A stretch of DNA of 64,000 nucleotides from Reyranella sp. GTDB taxonomy: Bacteria > Pseudomonadota > Alphaproteobacteria > Reyranellales > Reyranellaceae. Location: contig JALHMO010000003.1 in assembly GCA_022844015.1 (NCBI GenBank), forward strand, positions 1 to 64,000. The letters are read 5' to 3'. Position 1 is the first letter of the stretch, and every line of letters starts with the position of its first letter. Under the pieces are notes generated by a model. The model was not told the DNA's origin, ran no database searches, and saw only the letters and a list, made by a program, of their open reading frames with translations. The position numbers and the translations under genes were made by a program. Of the stretch, positions 1-8,991 are shown piece by piece.

Positions 1-140
1 TCCTGCACGCCCGACACGGTCGGGGCGGTCGGAGCCGCGGCAATCGCCGCCGGCGCCGAGAACAGGGGGGCGATGAGCGCCGGCGCGGTCAGCGCCGTCG
101 TCAGCGCCAGGGCTGAAAGTATGGTCCTGGTCTTCGTCAT
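1..140 (-). CDS. Exported protein, N-terminal part only
   Basis: Only the first 46 codons are in the window; the rest lies beyond the left edge. The ATG is preceded by a strong Shine-Dalgarno AAGGAGG five bases upstream, which supports this start. The N-terminus (MTKTR followed by about 30 residues rich in Ala and Leu) looks like a signal peptide, so the product should be periplasmic or secreted; the next residues are Ala/Pro/Thr rich. It is divergent from the response regulator and kinase pair that starts at 363. Small periplasmic proteins (for example PepSY-domain proteins) often sit beside such pairs, but nothing visible here identifies the family. Confidence 0.6.
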   Translation of the reverse strand, partial: MTKTRTILSALALTTALTAPALIAPLFSAPAAIAAAPTAPTVSGVQ

Positions 141-362
141 CTCATCCTCCTTGAAGGGGCTTGGCAGGAGGGAATATGGGACTGGGCCCATGGCGCCCGG
201 ATGGCCGCCGCATTGAATGTTTGTATAGTTGGGGAACGTTGCTTTTGCCGGGAAAACCGCGCAAACGGCGCGGTGTTCGGCCCCTTTGCCCCGATATGGA
301 CGGCGTCTTTGCGGCGTTTTCCCGGCCTGGCAAGGGAGCGATGGTCAGCAGCGGGTGGCGAC

Positions 363-1037
363 GTGAAGATCCTCCTCGTCGAAGACGACAAGCAGACGTC
401 CGACTACATCAGCAAGGGCTTGCGTGAGCACGGCCACGTCGTCGATCGCGCCGACAACGGGCGCGACGGCCTCTATCTCGCGACGGGCGAGAAGTACGAC
501 GTCATCATCGTAGACCGCATGCTGCCGGCGATGGACGGGCTGTCGCTGGTCAAAGCGGCGCGCGCCTCGCAGGTCCGCACGCCGGTGCTGTTCCTCACGA
601 CCATGGGCGGCATCGACGATCGCGTGAACGGCTTCGAGGCCGGCGGCGACGACTATCTCGTGAAGCCCTTCGCCTTCGCCGAGTTGCTGGCGCGGGTCGG
701 CGCGCTCGCGCGCCGGCCGCCGATCGTGGCGACGACCTCCCTCAGTGTCGGCGACCTGCAGGTCGATCTGCTGACCCGCACGGTGATGCGGGCCGGCAAG
801 CGACTCGACCTGCTGGCGCAGGAGTTCAAGATCCTGGAATACCTGATGCGCCACGCCGGCGAGGTGGTGACGCGCACCATGCTGCTGGAGAAGGTCTGGG
901 ACTTCCATTTCGATCCCAAGACCAACATCGTCGAGACCCACATCAGCCGCCTGCGCTCGAAGATCGACAAGGGCTTCGACAAGCCCCTGCTGCACACCGT
1001 CCGGGGAGCAGGCTATGTCATCCGCGCCCAGGACTAG
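363..1037 (+). CDS. OmpR/PhoB-family response regulator
   Basis: Cytoplasmic DNA-binding regulator of a two-component system, 224 residues. Residues 1-115 form a receiver domain: acidic pair D8/D9, phospho-acceptor D51 (IIVDRMLP), and the conserved Lys in DDYLVKPF. Residues about 125-222 form a winged-helix effector domain ending in the usual HTVRGAGYVI. I chose the GTG at 363 because family homology begins there (VKILLVEDD); the frame is open upstream to 201, but that part does not look like a receiver domain. The gene overlaps the kinase start by 23 bases, so the two are translationally coupled. The 222-base space to the divergent exported protein should hold both promoters. The subfamily resembles metal or envelope-stress regulators (CusR/QseB-like), but the signal is unknown. 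Confidence 0.93.
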   Translation: MKILLVEDDKQTSDYISKGLREHGHVVDRADNGRDGLYLATGEKYDVIIVDRMLPAMDGLSLVKAARASQVRTPVLFLTTMGGIDDRVNGFEAGGDDYLVKPFAFAELLARVGALARRPPIVATTSLSVGDLQVDLLTRTVMRAGKRLDLLAQEFKILEYLMRHAGEVVTRTMLLEKVWDFHFDPKTNIVETHISRLRSKIDKGFDKPLLHTVRGAGYVIRAQD

Positions 1038-2445
1038 CCACGGTCAGGCTGGCCAAGGTCAGGCCGTCGAGCCGGCCACGACCTTCGGGCAGACCATCTC
1101 GCGCATCCTGCGCTCGGCCAGCTTCCGGCTGACCCTGTTCTACGCCGTGCTGTTCATGGCGTCGGCCGGCACGCTGTTCGCCGCGGTCTACTGGATCGCC
1201 ACGGCGGCGATGCAGGACGACATGGCGGCGGTTCTGCGCTCCGAGGCCTATCAGCTGGCCGACGTCCATCGCCGCACCGGGCCCAAGGGACTTACCGACC
1301 AGATCACGCGGCGCATCAGCTTTCGCACGCGCGGGCCGATCTTCTACCTGCTTCAGGCGCCGGGCGGCCGCGTCGTGGTCGGCAACCTGCCGGGCATGCC
1401 GCCGGTCAACGGCGCGATCGACTTCGTGCCCCAGAGCGATGCGCCGGAGGCCGATGGGGAGCGGGCCAAGCTCACCGGCTTCGGCCTCACCCTGCCCGAC
1501 GGCGCCTTCCTCCTGGTCGCCCAGGACGCCAACCGCCTCACCGACATGCAGCACGCCATCATCACGGCGTTCGCCTGGGCGAGCGGGCTTACCCTGCTGC
1601 TCGCGATCGCCGGCGGCGCCCTGATCGGCTCCAGCTTCCTCGGCCGCATCGATGCGATCACCCGCACCAGCCGGACGATCATGGAAGGTGATCTCTCGGC
1701 GCGCATACCGGCGCGCGGCACCAACGACGAGATCGACCAGCTGGTCGCCAGCCTCAATGCCATGCTGTCCCGCATCCAGCAGCTGATGGACGGCTTGCGC
1801 CAGGTCTCGAGCGACATCGCCCATGACCTGCGCACGCCCCTGGGACGCCTGCGTCAGCACCTGGAGGACGCACGCGAGCGCGCCACGACGACGCGCGAGT
1901 ACGAAGCTGCAACCGATTCGGCGATCGTCGAGGCCGACGCGCTGCTTGAAACCTTCTCCGCGCTGCTGCGCATCGCCCAGATCGAGGCCGGGGCACAGCG
2001 CAGCGCCTTCACCCAGGTCGATCTCTCGGCGCTGGCGCGCAGCATCGCCGAGGCCTACCGACCGGCCGCGGAGGATGCCGACCACCGGCTCGATTGCAGG
2101 ATCGACGACGGCATCGTCGTGACCGGCGACCGTCAGCTGCTCGCCCAGATGATCTCGAACCTGGTCGAGAACGCGCTCAATCACACCCCTGCCCGCTCGA
2201 CCGTGTCGCTGGCGCTGGCCAAGGCGGCTTCAGGGTTCACGCTGGAAATTGCCGACAACGGCCCCGGCATTCCACCCGACGAGCACGACAAGGTGTTCGA
2301 CCGCTTCTACCGCCTCGACCGCAGCCGCTCGACCGCCGGCAGCGGCCTCGGCCTTCCCCTGGTGAAGGCCATCGCCGGCCTGCACGGCCTCACCATCCGC
2401 CTCGAGGACCGAAAGCCAGGGCTCGGCGTGGTGATCGGCGCGTGA
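1015..2445 (+). CDS. Sensor histidine kinase (HAMP, HisKA, HATPase)
   Basis: Inner-membrane sensor kinase, 476 residues, partner of the response regulator it overlaps. Transmembrane helices lie at about 39-62 and 179-203 and enclose a periplasmic sensor loop of roughly 115 residues. A HAMP linker follows (about 204-258). The dimerisation/phosphotransfer motif HDLRTPLGRL places the phospho-accepting histidine at H270. The ATPase domain shows an N box (NLVENALNH), G1 box (DNGPGIP) and G2 box (GSGLGLPLV). The ATG at 1015 has GGGGAG upstream. The short periplasmic loop and the coupled OmpR-type partner resemble heavy-metal or antimicrobial-peptide sensors; the ligand cannot be read from the sequence. 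Confidence 0.93.
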   Translation: MSSAPRTSHGQAGQGQAVEPATTFGQTISRILRSASFRLTLFYAVLFMASAGTLFAAVYWIATAAMQDDMAAVLRSEAYQLADVHRRTGPKGLTDQITRRISFRTRGPIFYLLQAPGGRVVVGNLPGMPPVNGAIDFVPQSDAPEADGERAKLTGFGLTLPDGAFLLVAQDANRLTDMQHAIITAFAWASGLTLLLAIAGGALIGSSFLGRIDAITRTSRTIMEGDLSARIPARGTNDEIDQLVASLNAMLSRIQQLMDGLRQVSSDIAHDLRTPLGRLRQHLEDARERATTTREYEAATDSAIVEADALLETFSALLRIAQIEAGAQRSAFTQVDLSALARSIAEAYRPAAEDADHRLDCRIDDGIVVTGDRQLLAQMISNLVENALNHTPARSTVSLALAKAASGFTLEIADNGPGIPPDEHDKVFDRFYRLDRSRSTAGSGLGLPLVKAIAGLHGLTIRLEDRKPGLGVVIGA

Positions 2446-2455
2446 CGCCTCTTTT

Positions 2456-2478
2456 CCTCCCCAGCGAAGCTGGGGAGG
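2456..2478. repeat. Short palindrome after the sensor kinase
   Basis: Perfect 10-base arms CCTCCCCAGC / GCTGGGGAGG around a GAA loop, 10 bases past the kinase stop codon. There is no T tract downstream, so it is not a classical terminator, though it could help stop transcription. The same CCCCAGC core recurs at 59336 and 59682, which makes it a dispersed element rather than a local signal. Confidence 0.6.
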
Positions 2479-2515
2479 AGGGTGATCAGCGTGATCGCTT
2501 CTTGCGCGCTGGAAG

Positions 2516-2761
2516 TCAGCAGGCCCTGACGCGGGCGATCTCGTCGCGCAGCTCGTCGACCTCGGCGGCGAGGTTCTCGTACTGACGCGCCTGTGCCACG
2601 GACACGATCGACAGGTGCAGGACGGTCGACTGCAGATAAGCGATCAGCGCCGCCTGGTAGCCGGTGTCCAATTGCGACAGGGCCTGAAGATGGCGCTTCG
2701 CCTCGATGGCGCGCCGTGCCGCGTCCGCCAGCTCGCGCGATAGGGTGGTGTCGTCGATCAT
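2516..2761 (-). CDS. Small hypothetical helical protein
   Basis: I do not recognise a family. The 81-residue product is predicted helical throughout, with heptad-like spacing of Leu/Ile/Ala and many charged residues (for example LAAEVDELRDEIARVRAC at the C-terminus), so a small coiled-coil or bundle protein is plausible. There is no signal peptide or membrane helix. It is a single gene convergent with the upstream kinase, and codon use matches the neighbours. It may be real; its size and lack of recognisable homology keep confidence moderate. Confidence 0.45.
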   Translation of the reverse strand: MIDDTTLSRELADAARRAIEAKRHLQALSQLDTGYQAALIAYLQSTVLHLSIVSVAQARQYENLAAEVDELRDEIARVRAC

Positions 2762-2964
2762 GCCGCTCTCCGCTGCGTAGGCCTGTGGGCCGCTTGCGAA
2801 GTCAACTCGTGGGAGCGGCCGATGTTGCGCCTGCGAAGCCCGGGTGAACGGATTTCAATAGGCGGTAGTTCGTTCCCCCTTCGGGCGCACAAGCGCTGGC
2901 TGCGGCGGTTCAAACGCGGGTCGCGGCAGTTGTCGTGGGCGTGCACAGACGCCACACTGCCGGC

Positions 2965-4038
2965 ATGAAGAAGACCACGCGCCCGTTATTCGCTTATGTC
3001 GGCAGCTACACGACGCCGGAACGGCGTGGCCATGGCAATGGCATCAACGTCTATCGGGTCGATCGCACCAGCGGTGCGTTCACCCATGTTCAGCACCATG
3101 GCGACCTCGAGAATCCATCTTTTCTCGCCATCAATGCCGACGGGACGCGGCTCTACTCGGTGCACGGCGATCGCACCGAAGCCAATTCGTTCGTCATCGA
3201 GCCCATGACCGGCCACATCTCGCCGCTCAATCGTCAGCCGACGGGTGGCTACAACCCCGTTCACCTCGCCTTCGACGCGACCGGCCGATACCTCGCGGTG
3301 TGCAACTACGGCACCGATTCGCTGGCCGTGCTGCCGATCGCCGACGACGGCAGCCTCCTGCCCTATCGCACGCTGACGACCGTAACCGGCACGCTCGGCC
3401 CGCATCGCGTGCAACAGCATTGCATGTGCGTGCATCACATCCCGCTCGATCGCCAGGGACGCTTCTTCTACGTGCCCTGCAAGGGCTCCGACGTCGTCAT
3501 CGCCTACCGGCTCGACACCAGGAAAAAGATCCTGGTCGAGTCGTCTCGCGTGAAAGCCCGTCCTGGCGCCGCCCCGCGCCATATCGACTTCCATCCGCGC
3601 AAGGCCTTGGCCTACGTGATCAACGAGCTCGATTCGACGCTCACCACCTATCGCCAGAATCGCGAGACCGGCGCCCTGTTGCCCTTGCAGACCATCCCCT
3701 CGACGCCCTCCGAGTTCACCGGTTACAGCACCGGCGCCGAGATCTGGGTCGATCGTGCGGGCCGCAACGTCTATGTCTCCAATCGCGGCCATGACAGCAT
3801 CGGCGTGTTCGGCATCGATCCCGGCAAGGGGACCCTGACGCCGCGCCAGTGGGTGCCGACCCATGGCAGCACACCGCGTTTCTTCGCCTTCGATCCCGAT
3901 CAGCGCTTCCTCTATGTCGCCAACCAGGATGGCCGCTCGATCGTCGGCTACCGGGTGGGTCGCGATGGCCGGCTGACGCCGACCCGTCTCAGGGTCAAGG
4001 TCGGCAGCCCGGCCTGCATCGTGTTCAGCAACACTTAA
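2965..4038 (+). CDS. Lactonase-family seven-bladed beta-propeller protein
   Basis: Belongs to the Lactonase/YbhE family (6-phosphogluconolactonase-like beta-propeller), 357 residues from the ATG at 2965; an in-frame ATG ten codons earlier is possible, but homology starts with LFAYVGSYTTPE. Repeated propeller strands carry the usual pattern of a small residue, Asp-x-x-Gly and Tyr/Val (for example YLAVCNYGTDSLAVLPIADDG, cut here to show type: YLAVCNYG, FYVPCKGSD, VYVSNRGHDSIG, FLYVANQDGRSI). There is no clear signal peptide. YbhE hydrolyses 6-phosphogluconolactone, but many homologues have other lactone or sugar-acid substrates, and the neighbouring genes give no sugar context. Single gene. Confidence 0.8.
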   Translation: MKKTTRPLFAYVGSYTTPERRGHGNGINVYRVDRTSGAFTHVQHHGDLENPSFLAINADGTRLYSVHGDRTEANSFVIEPMTGHISPLNRQPTGGYNPVHLAFDATGRYLAVCNYGTDSLAVLPIADDGSLLPYRTLTTVTGTLGPHRVQQHCMCVHHIPLDRQGRFFYVPCKGSDVVIAYRLDTRKKILVESSRVKARPGAAPRHIDFHPRKALAYVINELDSTLTTYRQNRETGALLPLQTIPSTPSEFTGYSTGAEIWVDRAGRNVYVSNRGHDSIGVFGIDPGKGTLTPRQWVPTHGSTPRFFAFDPDQRFLYVANQDGRSIVGYRVGRDGRLTPTRLRVKVGSPACIVFSNT

Positions 4039-4108
4039 CCTTGCTCGGAGGCGACACGTTTCCCATTCTCCCCCGTCATCTCAGGGCGTTGTGCATGACA
4101 TAAAAGCC

Positions 4109-4226
4109 GTCATCCCGACCGGAGCCGCGCGTAGCGCGGCGCAGTGGAGGGACCTCTCTTACTGCAGCTTCGGCAAGAAAGGTCCCTCGACTGCGCCGCG
4201 CTACGCGCGGCTTCACTCGGGATGAC
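4109..4226. repeat. Long palindromic repeat, family B
   Basis: An imperfect palindrome opening with GTCATCCCGA and closing with TCGGGATGAC. The arms also pair through the GCGTAGCGCGGCGCAGT and ACTGCGCCGCGCTACGC segments and the GGGACC / GGTCCC steps around a central loop. A related copy is at 55602-55723. It fills most of the 258-base space before the PLP enzyme. I take it to be a non-coding dispersed element; an upstream in-frame ATG for the next gene falls inside it and should be ignored. Confidence 0.75.
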
Positions 4227-4296
4227 GGGAATTTCTGGGAATATGCGAATGCTCCGCCCGACTACGGCGGAAGCCAATGAATTTCAGGAGCCCTTC

Positions 4297-5586
4297 GTGA
4301 GCAACAAGACCTACGGCTTCGAGACGCTGTCGATCCACGCCGGTGCCGCCCCCGACGCCACGACCGGCGCACGCGCCTTGCCGATCTACCAGACCACGGC
4401 CTACACCTTCGATGACGCCGACCACGCGGCCGCGCTGTTCAACCTGCAGACCGTGGGTTTCATCTACTCGCGGCTCACCAACCCGACCAACGCCGCGCTC
4501 GAGACCAGGCTGGCGACCCTCGAGGGCGGGCGCGGCTGCACCGTCACCTCGTCCGGCCATGCGGCACAGGTGCTGGCGCTGTTTCCGCTGATGTCGCCGG
4601 GCGCCGAGATCGTCGCTTCCTCGCGCCTCTACGGCGGCTCGCTGCAGCAGATGCGCAACACCTATCCCAAGTTCGGCTGGAAGGCCAAGATCGTCGACGC
4701 CGACCAACCGGACAATTTCAGGCGCGCGGCGAACGAGAGGACGCGGTGCTTCTTCATCGAGAGCCTGGCAAACCCCGGTGGCGTGGTGAGCGACCTCGAG
4801 GCGATCACCCGCATCGCCGAGTCGGTCGGCGTGCCGCTGCTGGTCGACAACACGCTGGCCACGCCCTACCTCTGCAAGCCGATCGACTACGGCGCGACCC
4901 TGATCGTCCATTCGACCACCAAGTTCCTCAGCGGCACCGGCACCTCGATGGGCGGCGCCGTGGTCGATTCGGGCAAGTTCGACTGGACGCGTGGCGGAAG
5001 GTTCCCGAGCCTCGCCGGACCCGAGCCTGCCTATCACGGGCTGAACTTCTTCGAGACCTTCGGCGACATGGCCTACACCTTCCACAGCCACGCCGTCGGC
5101 CTGCGCGATCTCGGCCCCAGCCAGGCGCCGTTCAACTCCTGGATCACCATGCTCGGCATGGAGACGCTCGGCCTGCGCATGGAGCGCCACTGCGCCAACG
5201 CGCTCGCCGTGGCGCGCTTCCTCGAGACCCATCCGGCGGTGGCCTGGGTCAGTTACGCCGGCCTGCCTTCGAACAGATACTTCACGCTGGCGCAGAAATA
5301 TCTGCCCAAGGGCGCAGGCTCGGTGTTCACGTTCGGAGTCAAGGGCGGCTACGATGTGGGGGTGAAGGTGGTCGACAACGTCGACCTGTTCTCGCATCTC
5401 GCCAACATCGGCGACGCCAAGAGCCTGATCATCCATCCCGCCTCGACCACCCATCGCCAGCTTACCGACGAGCAGCGCGTCGCGGCCGGTGCCGGCCCCG
5501 ACGTGCTGCGCCTGTCGATCGGCATCGAGACGGTGGACGACATCATCCGCGATCTGGCGCAAGCTCTCGACAAGGCGACGACGTGA
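4297..5586 (+). CDS. O-acetylhomoserine sulfhydrylase-type PLP enzyme
   Basis: Cys/Met-metabolism PLP-dependent enzyme, 429 residues, closest in length and motifs to O-acetylhomoserine aminocarboxypropyltransferase (MetY), which makes homocysteine from O-acetylhomoserine and sulfide. Residues ALPIYQTTAYTFDD near the N-terminus and SRLTNPTNAALE are typical, and the PLP lysine is K209 in VHSTTKFLSG. The GTG at 4297 is chosen because AGGAG lies seven bases upstream and homology (KTYGFETLSIHAG) starts right after it. The in-frame extension upstream runs through a repeat. Two Rieske oxygenases follow 64 bases later on the same strand, perhaps co-transcribed, though the functional link is unclear. 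Confidence 0.88.
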   Translation: MSNKTYGFETLSIHAGAAPDATTGARALPIYQTTAYTFDDADHAAALFNLQTVGFIYSRLTNPTNAALETRLATLEGGRGCTVTSSGHAAQVLALFPLMSPGAEIVASSRLYGGSLQQMRNTYPKFGWKAKIVDADQPDNFRRAANERTRCFFIESLANPGGVVSDLEAITRIAESVGVPLLVDNTLATPYLCKPIDYGATLIVHSTTKFLSGTGTSMGGAVVDSGKFDWTRGGRFPSLAGPEPAYHGLNFFETFGDMAYTFHSHAVGLRDLGPSQAPFNSWITMLGMETLGLRMERHCANALAVARFLETHPAVAWVSYAGLPSNRYFTLAQKYLPKGAGSVFTFGVKGGYDVGVKVVDNVDLFSHLANIGDAKSLIIHPASTTHRQLTDEQRVAAGAGPDVLRLSIGIETVDDIIRDLAQALDKATT

Positions 5587-5650
5587 CGGTGCAAGCCGTC
5601 GGCAAGGCAACGAATTCGATGGTGCAGGCTCTCGACGAGGCGATGGTGCG

Positions 5651-6985
5651 ATGCTGAGCAAATCCGATAACGACCTTCTCACCCTGACCGGGCCCGGCGC
5701 CCCGATGGGCGACCTGCTGCGCCGCTTCTGGATGCCGGCCCTGCTCTCGGCCGAGCTGCCCGAGCGCGACGGGCCGCCCAGGAAGATCAAGATCCTGGGC
5801 GAGGATCTCCTGGCCTTTCGCGCCACAGACGGCCGAGTCGGCATCGTCGAGCCGCATTGCCCGCATCGCGGCGCCAATCTTTACTACGGCCGCAACGAGG
5901 AATGCGGCATCCGCTGCGCCTTCCACGGCTGGAAGTTCGACGTCGACGGCACCTGCGTCGACCTGCCGACCTCGCCGCCCGAATCGACCTACAAGGACAC
6001 GATCAGGCTCCTCGCCTACCCGACACGCGAATGGGGCGACATGATCTGGGTCTACATGGGCCCGCGCGATCACATGCCCGAGCTGCCGCAGCTCGAGCTC
6101 GGCCTGCTGCCGGCGGGACACCGCTACGTCACCAAGAAATGGCAGGACTGCAACTGGGTGCAGAGCGTCGAGGGGGCGCTCGACACGGCGCACTTCTCGT
6201 TCCTGCATGCCGTGCTGGCCAAGGACGAGTCCGTGGCGCGCGCCGCGCTGGCCAAGGCTGCGATCGCCGACCAGTCGAAGCCCGACGATCGCATCCGCTG
6301 GATCCACAACGACCCACGGCCGAAATTCACCATCCACGGCCACGATGCCGGCCTGCTGATCGGCGCGGCCCGCAAGACCGACGGCGCCGACCTCTACTGG
6401 CGCATCTCGCAATTCCTGATGCCCAACCACGCCTACACGCCGACGGCTTTCCCGGGCGAGATCTACTATGGCCAGTGCTGGGTGCCGGTCGACGACGTGT
6501 CGTGCTGGATCTACACCTACTGCTGGAATCCCGACCGGCCCTTCACCAACTCCGAGCGCGCCAAGTTCGACGGCGGCTTCAACGTCCATGCCGAGGTCGA
6601 TGCCGACTACATGCCGCTGCGCAATCCGCGCAACGACTACCGGCTCGACCGGCAGGCACAGAAGACGGTGAGCTTCACCGGCATCGAGGGCGTCAGCGAG
6701 CAGGACGCCGCCATCCAGGACAGCATGGGCCCCATCCAGAACCGCACGCGCGAGCATCTCGGGCCGACCGATGTCGCCATCGTCGAGTTCCGCAAGCTTC
6801 TGATGAGCAGCGCGCGCGCCCTGGGCAAGGGCGAGACGCCGAAGGCGGCGGGCAAGGCAGGCAGGTATGCCGTGCGCGCCGGTGGCTGGGTCGCCGGTCC
6901 GGACAAGGACCTGGTCGCGGTCATGACCGAGCGCTTCGGCCACCGCGACGGCTATGTCGGCAACCACTACGGGCTGGGTGACTGA
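5651..6985 (+). CDS. Rieske non-heme iron oxygenase (phthalate-dioxygenase/LigXa type), copy 1
   Basis: Aromatic ring-hydroxylating or O-demethylating oxygenase component, 444 residues. The Rieske 2Fe-2S ligands are C70, H72, C89 and H92 (CPHRG and CAFHGW). The mononuclear iron site is D178-x2-H181-x4-H186 (DTAHFSFLH). The layout, with a single alpha-type subunit, no beta subunit and homohexamer-style C-terminal features, fits the phthalate 4,5-dioxygenase/LigXa group, whose members often demethylate or hydroxylate lignin-derived aromatics. Start ATG at 5651. The next gene starts inside its stop codon (TGATG) and encodes a close paralogue. No dedicated reductase or ferredoxin gene is adjacent, so electrons must come from elsewhere. 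Substrate unknown. Confidence 0.88.
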   Translation: MLSKSDNDLLTLTGPGAPMGDLLRRFWMPALLSAELPERDGPPRKIKILGEDLLAFRATDGRVGIVEPHCPHRGANLYYGRNEECGIRCAFHGWKFDVDGTCVDLPTSPPESTYKDTIRLLAYPTREWGDMIWVYMGPRDHMPELPQLELGLLPAGHRYVTKKWQDCNWVQSVEGALDTAHFSFLHAVLAKDESVARAALAKAAIADQSKPDDRIRWIHNDPRPKFTIHGHDAGLLIGAARKTDGADLYWRISQFLMPNHAYTPTAFPGEIYYGQCWVPVDDVSCWIYTYCWNPDRPFTNSERAKFDGGFNVHAEVDADYMPLRNPRNDYRLDRQAQKTVSFTGIEGVSEQDAAIQDSMGPIQNRTREHLGPTDVAIVEFRKLLMSSARALGKGETPKAAGKAGRYAVRAGGWVAGPDKDLVAVMTERFGHRDGYVGNHYGLGD

Positions 6986-8322
6986 TGCTGAGCAAGGCTG
7001 ACAACGAGTTCCTGACCCGCGGCGGGCCCGGCACGCCGATGGGCGACCTGCTGCGCCGCTTCTGGATGCCGGCCCTGCTTTCGGACGAGCTGCCCGAGCG
7101 CGACGGGCCGCCGAAGAAGATCAGGATCCTGGGCGAGGACCTCCTGGCATTCCGTGCGACCGACGGCCGGGTCGGCATTGTCGAGCCGCACTGCCCGCAT
7201 CGCGGCGCCAATCTCTACCATGGCCGTAACGAGGAGTGCGGCATCCGCTGCGCCTTCCACGGCTGGAAGTTCGACGTCGACGGCACCTGCGTCGATCTGC
7301 CGACATCACCGCCGGAGTCGACCTACAAGGACACGATCAGGCTCCTCGCCTATCCGACGCGCGAATGGGGCGACATGATCTGGGTTTACATGGGCCCGCG
7401 CGAGCGCATGCCCGAGCTGCCCCAGCTCGAGCTGGGGCTGGTGCCGGTGGCACAGCGCTACGTCTCGAAGAAGTGGCAGGACTGCAACTGGGTACAGAGC
7501 CTCGAGGGCGCGATCGACACCGCCCACTTTTCCTTCCTGCACAAGGTGCCGACCAGGGACGAGAAGACCAGGCTCGAGATCTTCCGCAGCACCTCGGCCA
7601 TCGGTGCCGGACAGGAGCTGCAGGACCGTATCCGCTGGGTGATGGACGACCCGCGCCCGAAATTCGCGATCTCCGGCCACGATACCGGGCTTGTCATCGG
7701 CGCGGCGCGCAAGACGGATTCCGAGGACAAGTACTGGCGCATCTCGCAGTTCCTGATGCCCAACCACGCGCTCGTCCCGGTCGCCTTTCCGGGCGATGTC
7801 TATCACGGGCAGTGCTGGGTGCCGGTCGATGACGTGAACTGCTGGATTTACACCTACAGCTGGCTGCCCGACCGGCCGTTCACCAACTCCGAGCGCGAGA
7901 AGTACGCGCGCGGCCTCAGCCTGCACGCCGAGGTCGATGCCGACTACGTGCCGGTGCGCAACATCCGCAACGACTACATGCTCGACCGCGCCAAGCAGAA
8001 GACGGAGAGCTTCACCGGGATCATGGGCGTGAGCGAGCAGGATGCGGCGATCCAGGACAGCCAGGGGCCGATCCAGGACCGCACGCGCGAGCATCTCGGC
8101 CCGACCGATCTCGGCATCGTCGAGTTCCGCAAGTTGGTGATGGGCGCTGCGCGGGCTCTGCAAAAAGGCGAGGAGCCGAAGGCGACGCGGAGCGCCCGGC
8201 GCTACGCCGTGCGCGCCGGCGGCTGGATGGCGCCGCCCGAGCGCGATCTCGATCAGGTCATGACCGAGCGTTTCGGCCACCGGCACGGCTATGTCGGAAA
8301 CGAGCACGGGCTGGGGGATTGA
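6985..8322 (+). CDS. Rieske non-heme iron oxygenase, copy 2
   Basis: Tandem paralogue of the preceding gene, 445 residues, starting one base inside its stop codon, so translation is coupled. It keeps the same Rieske ligands (C70, H72, C89, H92) and the DTAHFSFLH iron-binding motif. The first 180 residues are nearly identical between the copies. They diverge mostly at residues 187-215 (VPTRDEKTRLEIF here against VLAKDESVARAAL in copy 1), a loop just after the iron ligands that often lines the substrate pocket. I infer duplication followed by a change of substrate range, or a heteromeric enzyme. A GST follows 61 bases downstream on the same strand. Confidence 0.88.
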   Translation: MLSKADNEFLTRGGPGTPMGDLLRRFWMPALLSDELPERDGPPKKIRILGEDLLAFRATDGRVGIVEPHCPHRGANLYHGRNEECGIRCAFHGWKFDVDGTCVDLPTSPPESTYKDTIRLLAYPTREWGDMIWVYMGPRERMPELPQLELGLVPVAQRYVSKKWQDCNWVQSLEGAIDTAHFSFLHKVPTRDEKTRLEIFRSTSAIGAGQELQDRIRWVMDDPRPKFAISGHDTGLVIGAARKTDSEDKYWRISQFLMPNHALVPVAFPGDVYHGQCWVPVDDVNCWIYTYSWLPDRPFTNSEREKYARGLSLHAEVDADYVPVRNIRNDYMLDRAKQKTESFTGIMGVSEQDAAIQDSQGPIQDRTREHLGPTDLGIVEFRKLVMGAARALQKGEEPKATRSARRYAVRAGGWMAPPERDLDQVMTERFGHRHGYVGNEHGLGD

Positions 8323-8383
8323 GTTAGACCGTCGCGCGGCGCTGCATTATCGTCCGACGCCGTAACGGCGGGGGAGACATTCC

Positions 8384-8986
8384 GTGACGATCAAGATCTA
8401 TGGGCCATCGGCCTCTCGGGCATCGCGTGCATTGTGGATCGTGCACGAGCTCGGCATCCCGTTCGAGCACGTTGCCGTCGAGATGAAGGACCTGAAGAGC
8501 GCCGAGTATCTCAAGGTCAATCCCAACGGCAAGGTGCCGACCCTGGTCGACGGCGATTTCAAGCTGTTCGAATCCATGGCCATCAACCTCTATCTCGCCG
8601 AGAAGCACGGCAAGGACGGCTTCTTCCCGGCGAGTGCCGAGGACCGCGCGCTGTGCACCCAGTGGAGCTTCTGGGGCATGACCGAGATCGAGAAGTCCCT
8701 GCTCACCGTCCTGATCGACATGTTCATGACGCCGCCCGACAAGAAGAAGCCGGAGGCGGTGGCCGAGGCGCTGAAGGCGCTTCCCAAGCCGTTCGGCGTG
8801 CTGAACGGCGCGCTCGAGGGGCGAGACTACCTGTTGGGCTCGACCTTCACCGTGGGCGACCTGAACCTGGCGTCGATCTGCAGCTGGGCCAAGCCCATCA
8901 GGTACGATTTCAGCCCCTTCCCCAACGTCCAGGCCTGGCTCGACCGCTGCCTCGCCCGCCCGGCCTACAAGGCGGCGAGGAAGTGA
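8384..8986 (+). CDS. Glutathione S-transferase family protein
   Basis: Soluble GST, 200 residues. The N-terminal thioredoxin-fold domain (about 1-80) has the Ser-rich catalytic region GPSASRASRALW, the cis-Pro element GKVPTLVDGD and the glutathione-binding FESMAINLYLAEK. The C-terminal helical domain ends with the YLLGSTFTVGDLNLASI stretch typical of the family. The GTG start at 8384 has GGGGGAGA upstream. It is placed after two Rieske oxygenases, so a role in detoxifying or isomerising their products is possible, as in aromatic catabolic operons, but that rests only on position. Confidence 0.87.
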   Translation: MTIKIYGPSASRASRALWIVHELGIPFEHVAVEMKDLKSAEYLKVNPNGKVPTLVDGDFKLFESMAINLYLAEKHGKDGFFPASAEDRALCTQWSFWGMTEIEKSLLTVLIDMFMTPPDKKKPEAVAEALKALPKPFGVLNGALEGRDYLLGSTFTVGDLNLASICSWAKPIRYDFSPFPNVQAWLDRCLARPAYKAARK

Positions 8987-8991
8987 GCTTC

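Noticed and set aside
2455-2482. Rho-independent terminator after the sensor kinase
   Set aside because: The hairpin is perfect but lacks a T tract and recurs elsewhere as a dispersed repeat, so I listed it as a repeat.
4213-5877. 554-codon minus-strand frame opposite the PLP enzyme
   Set aside because: Crosses two real genes and a repeat on the other strand and has low-complexity Arg/Gly composition.
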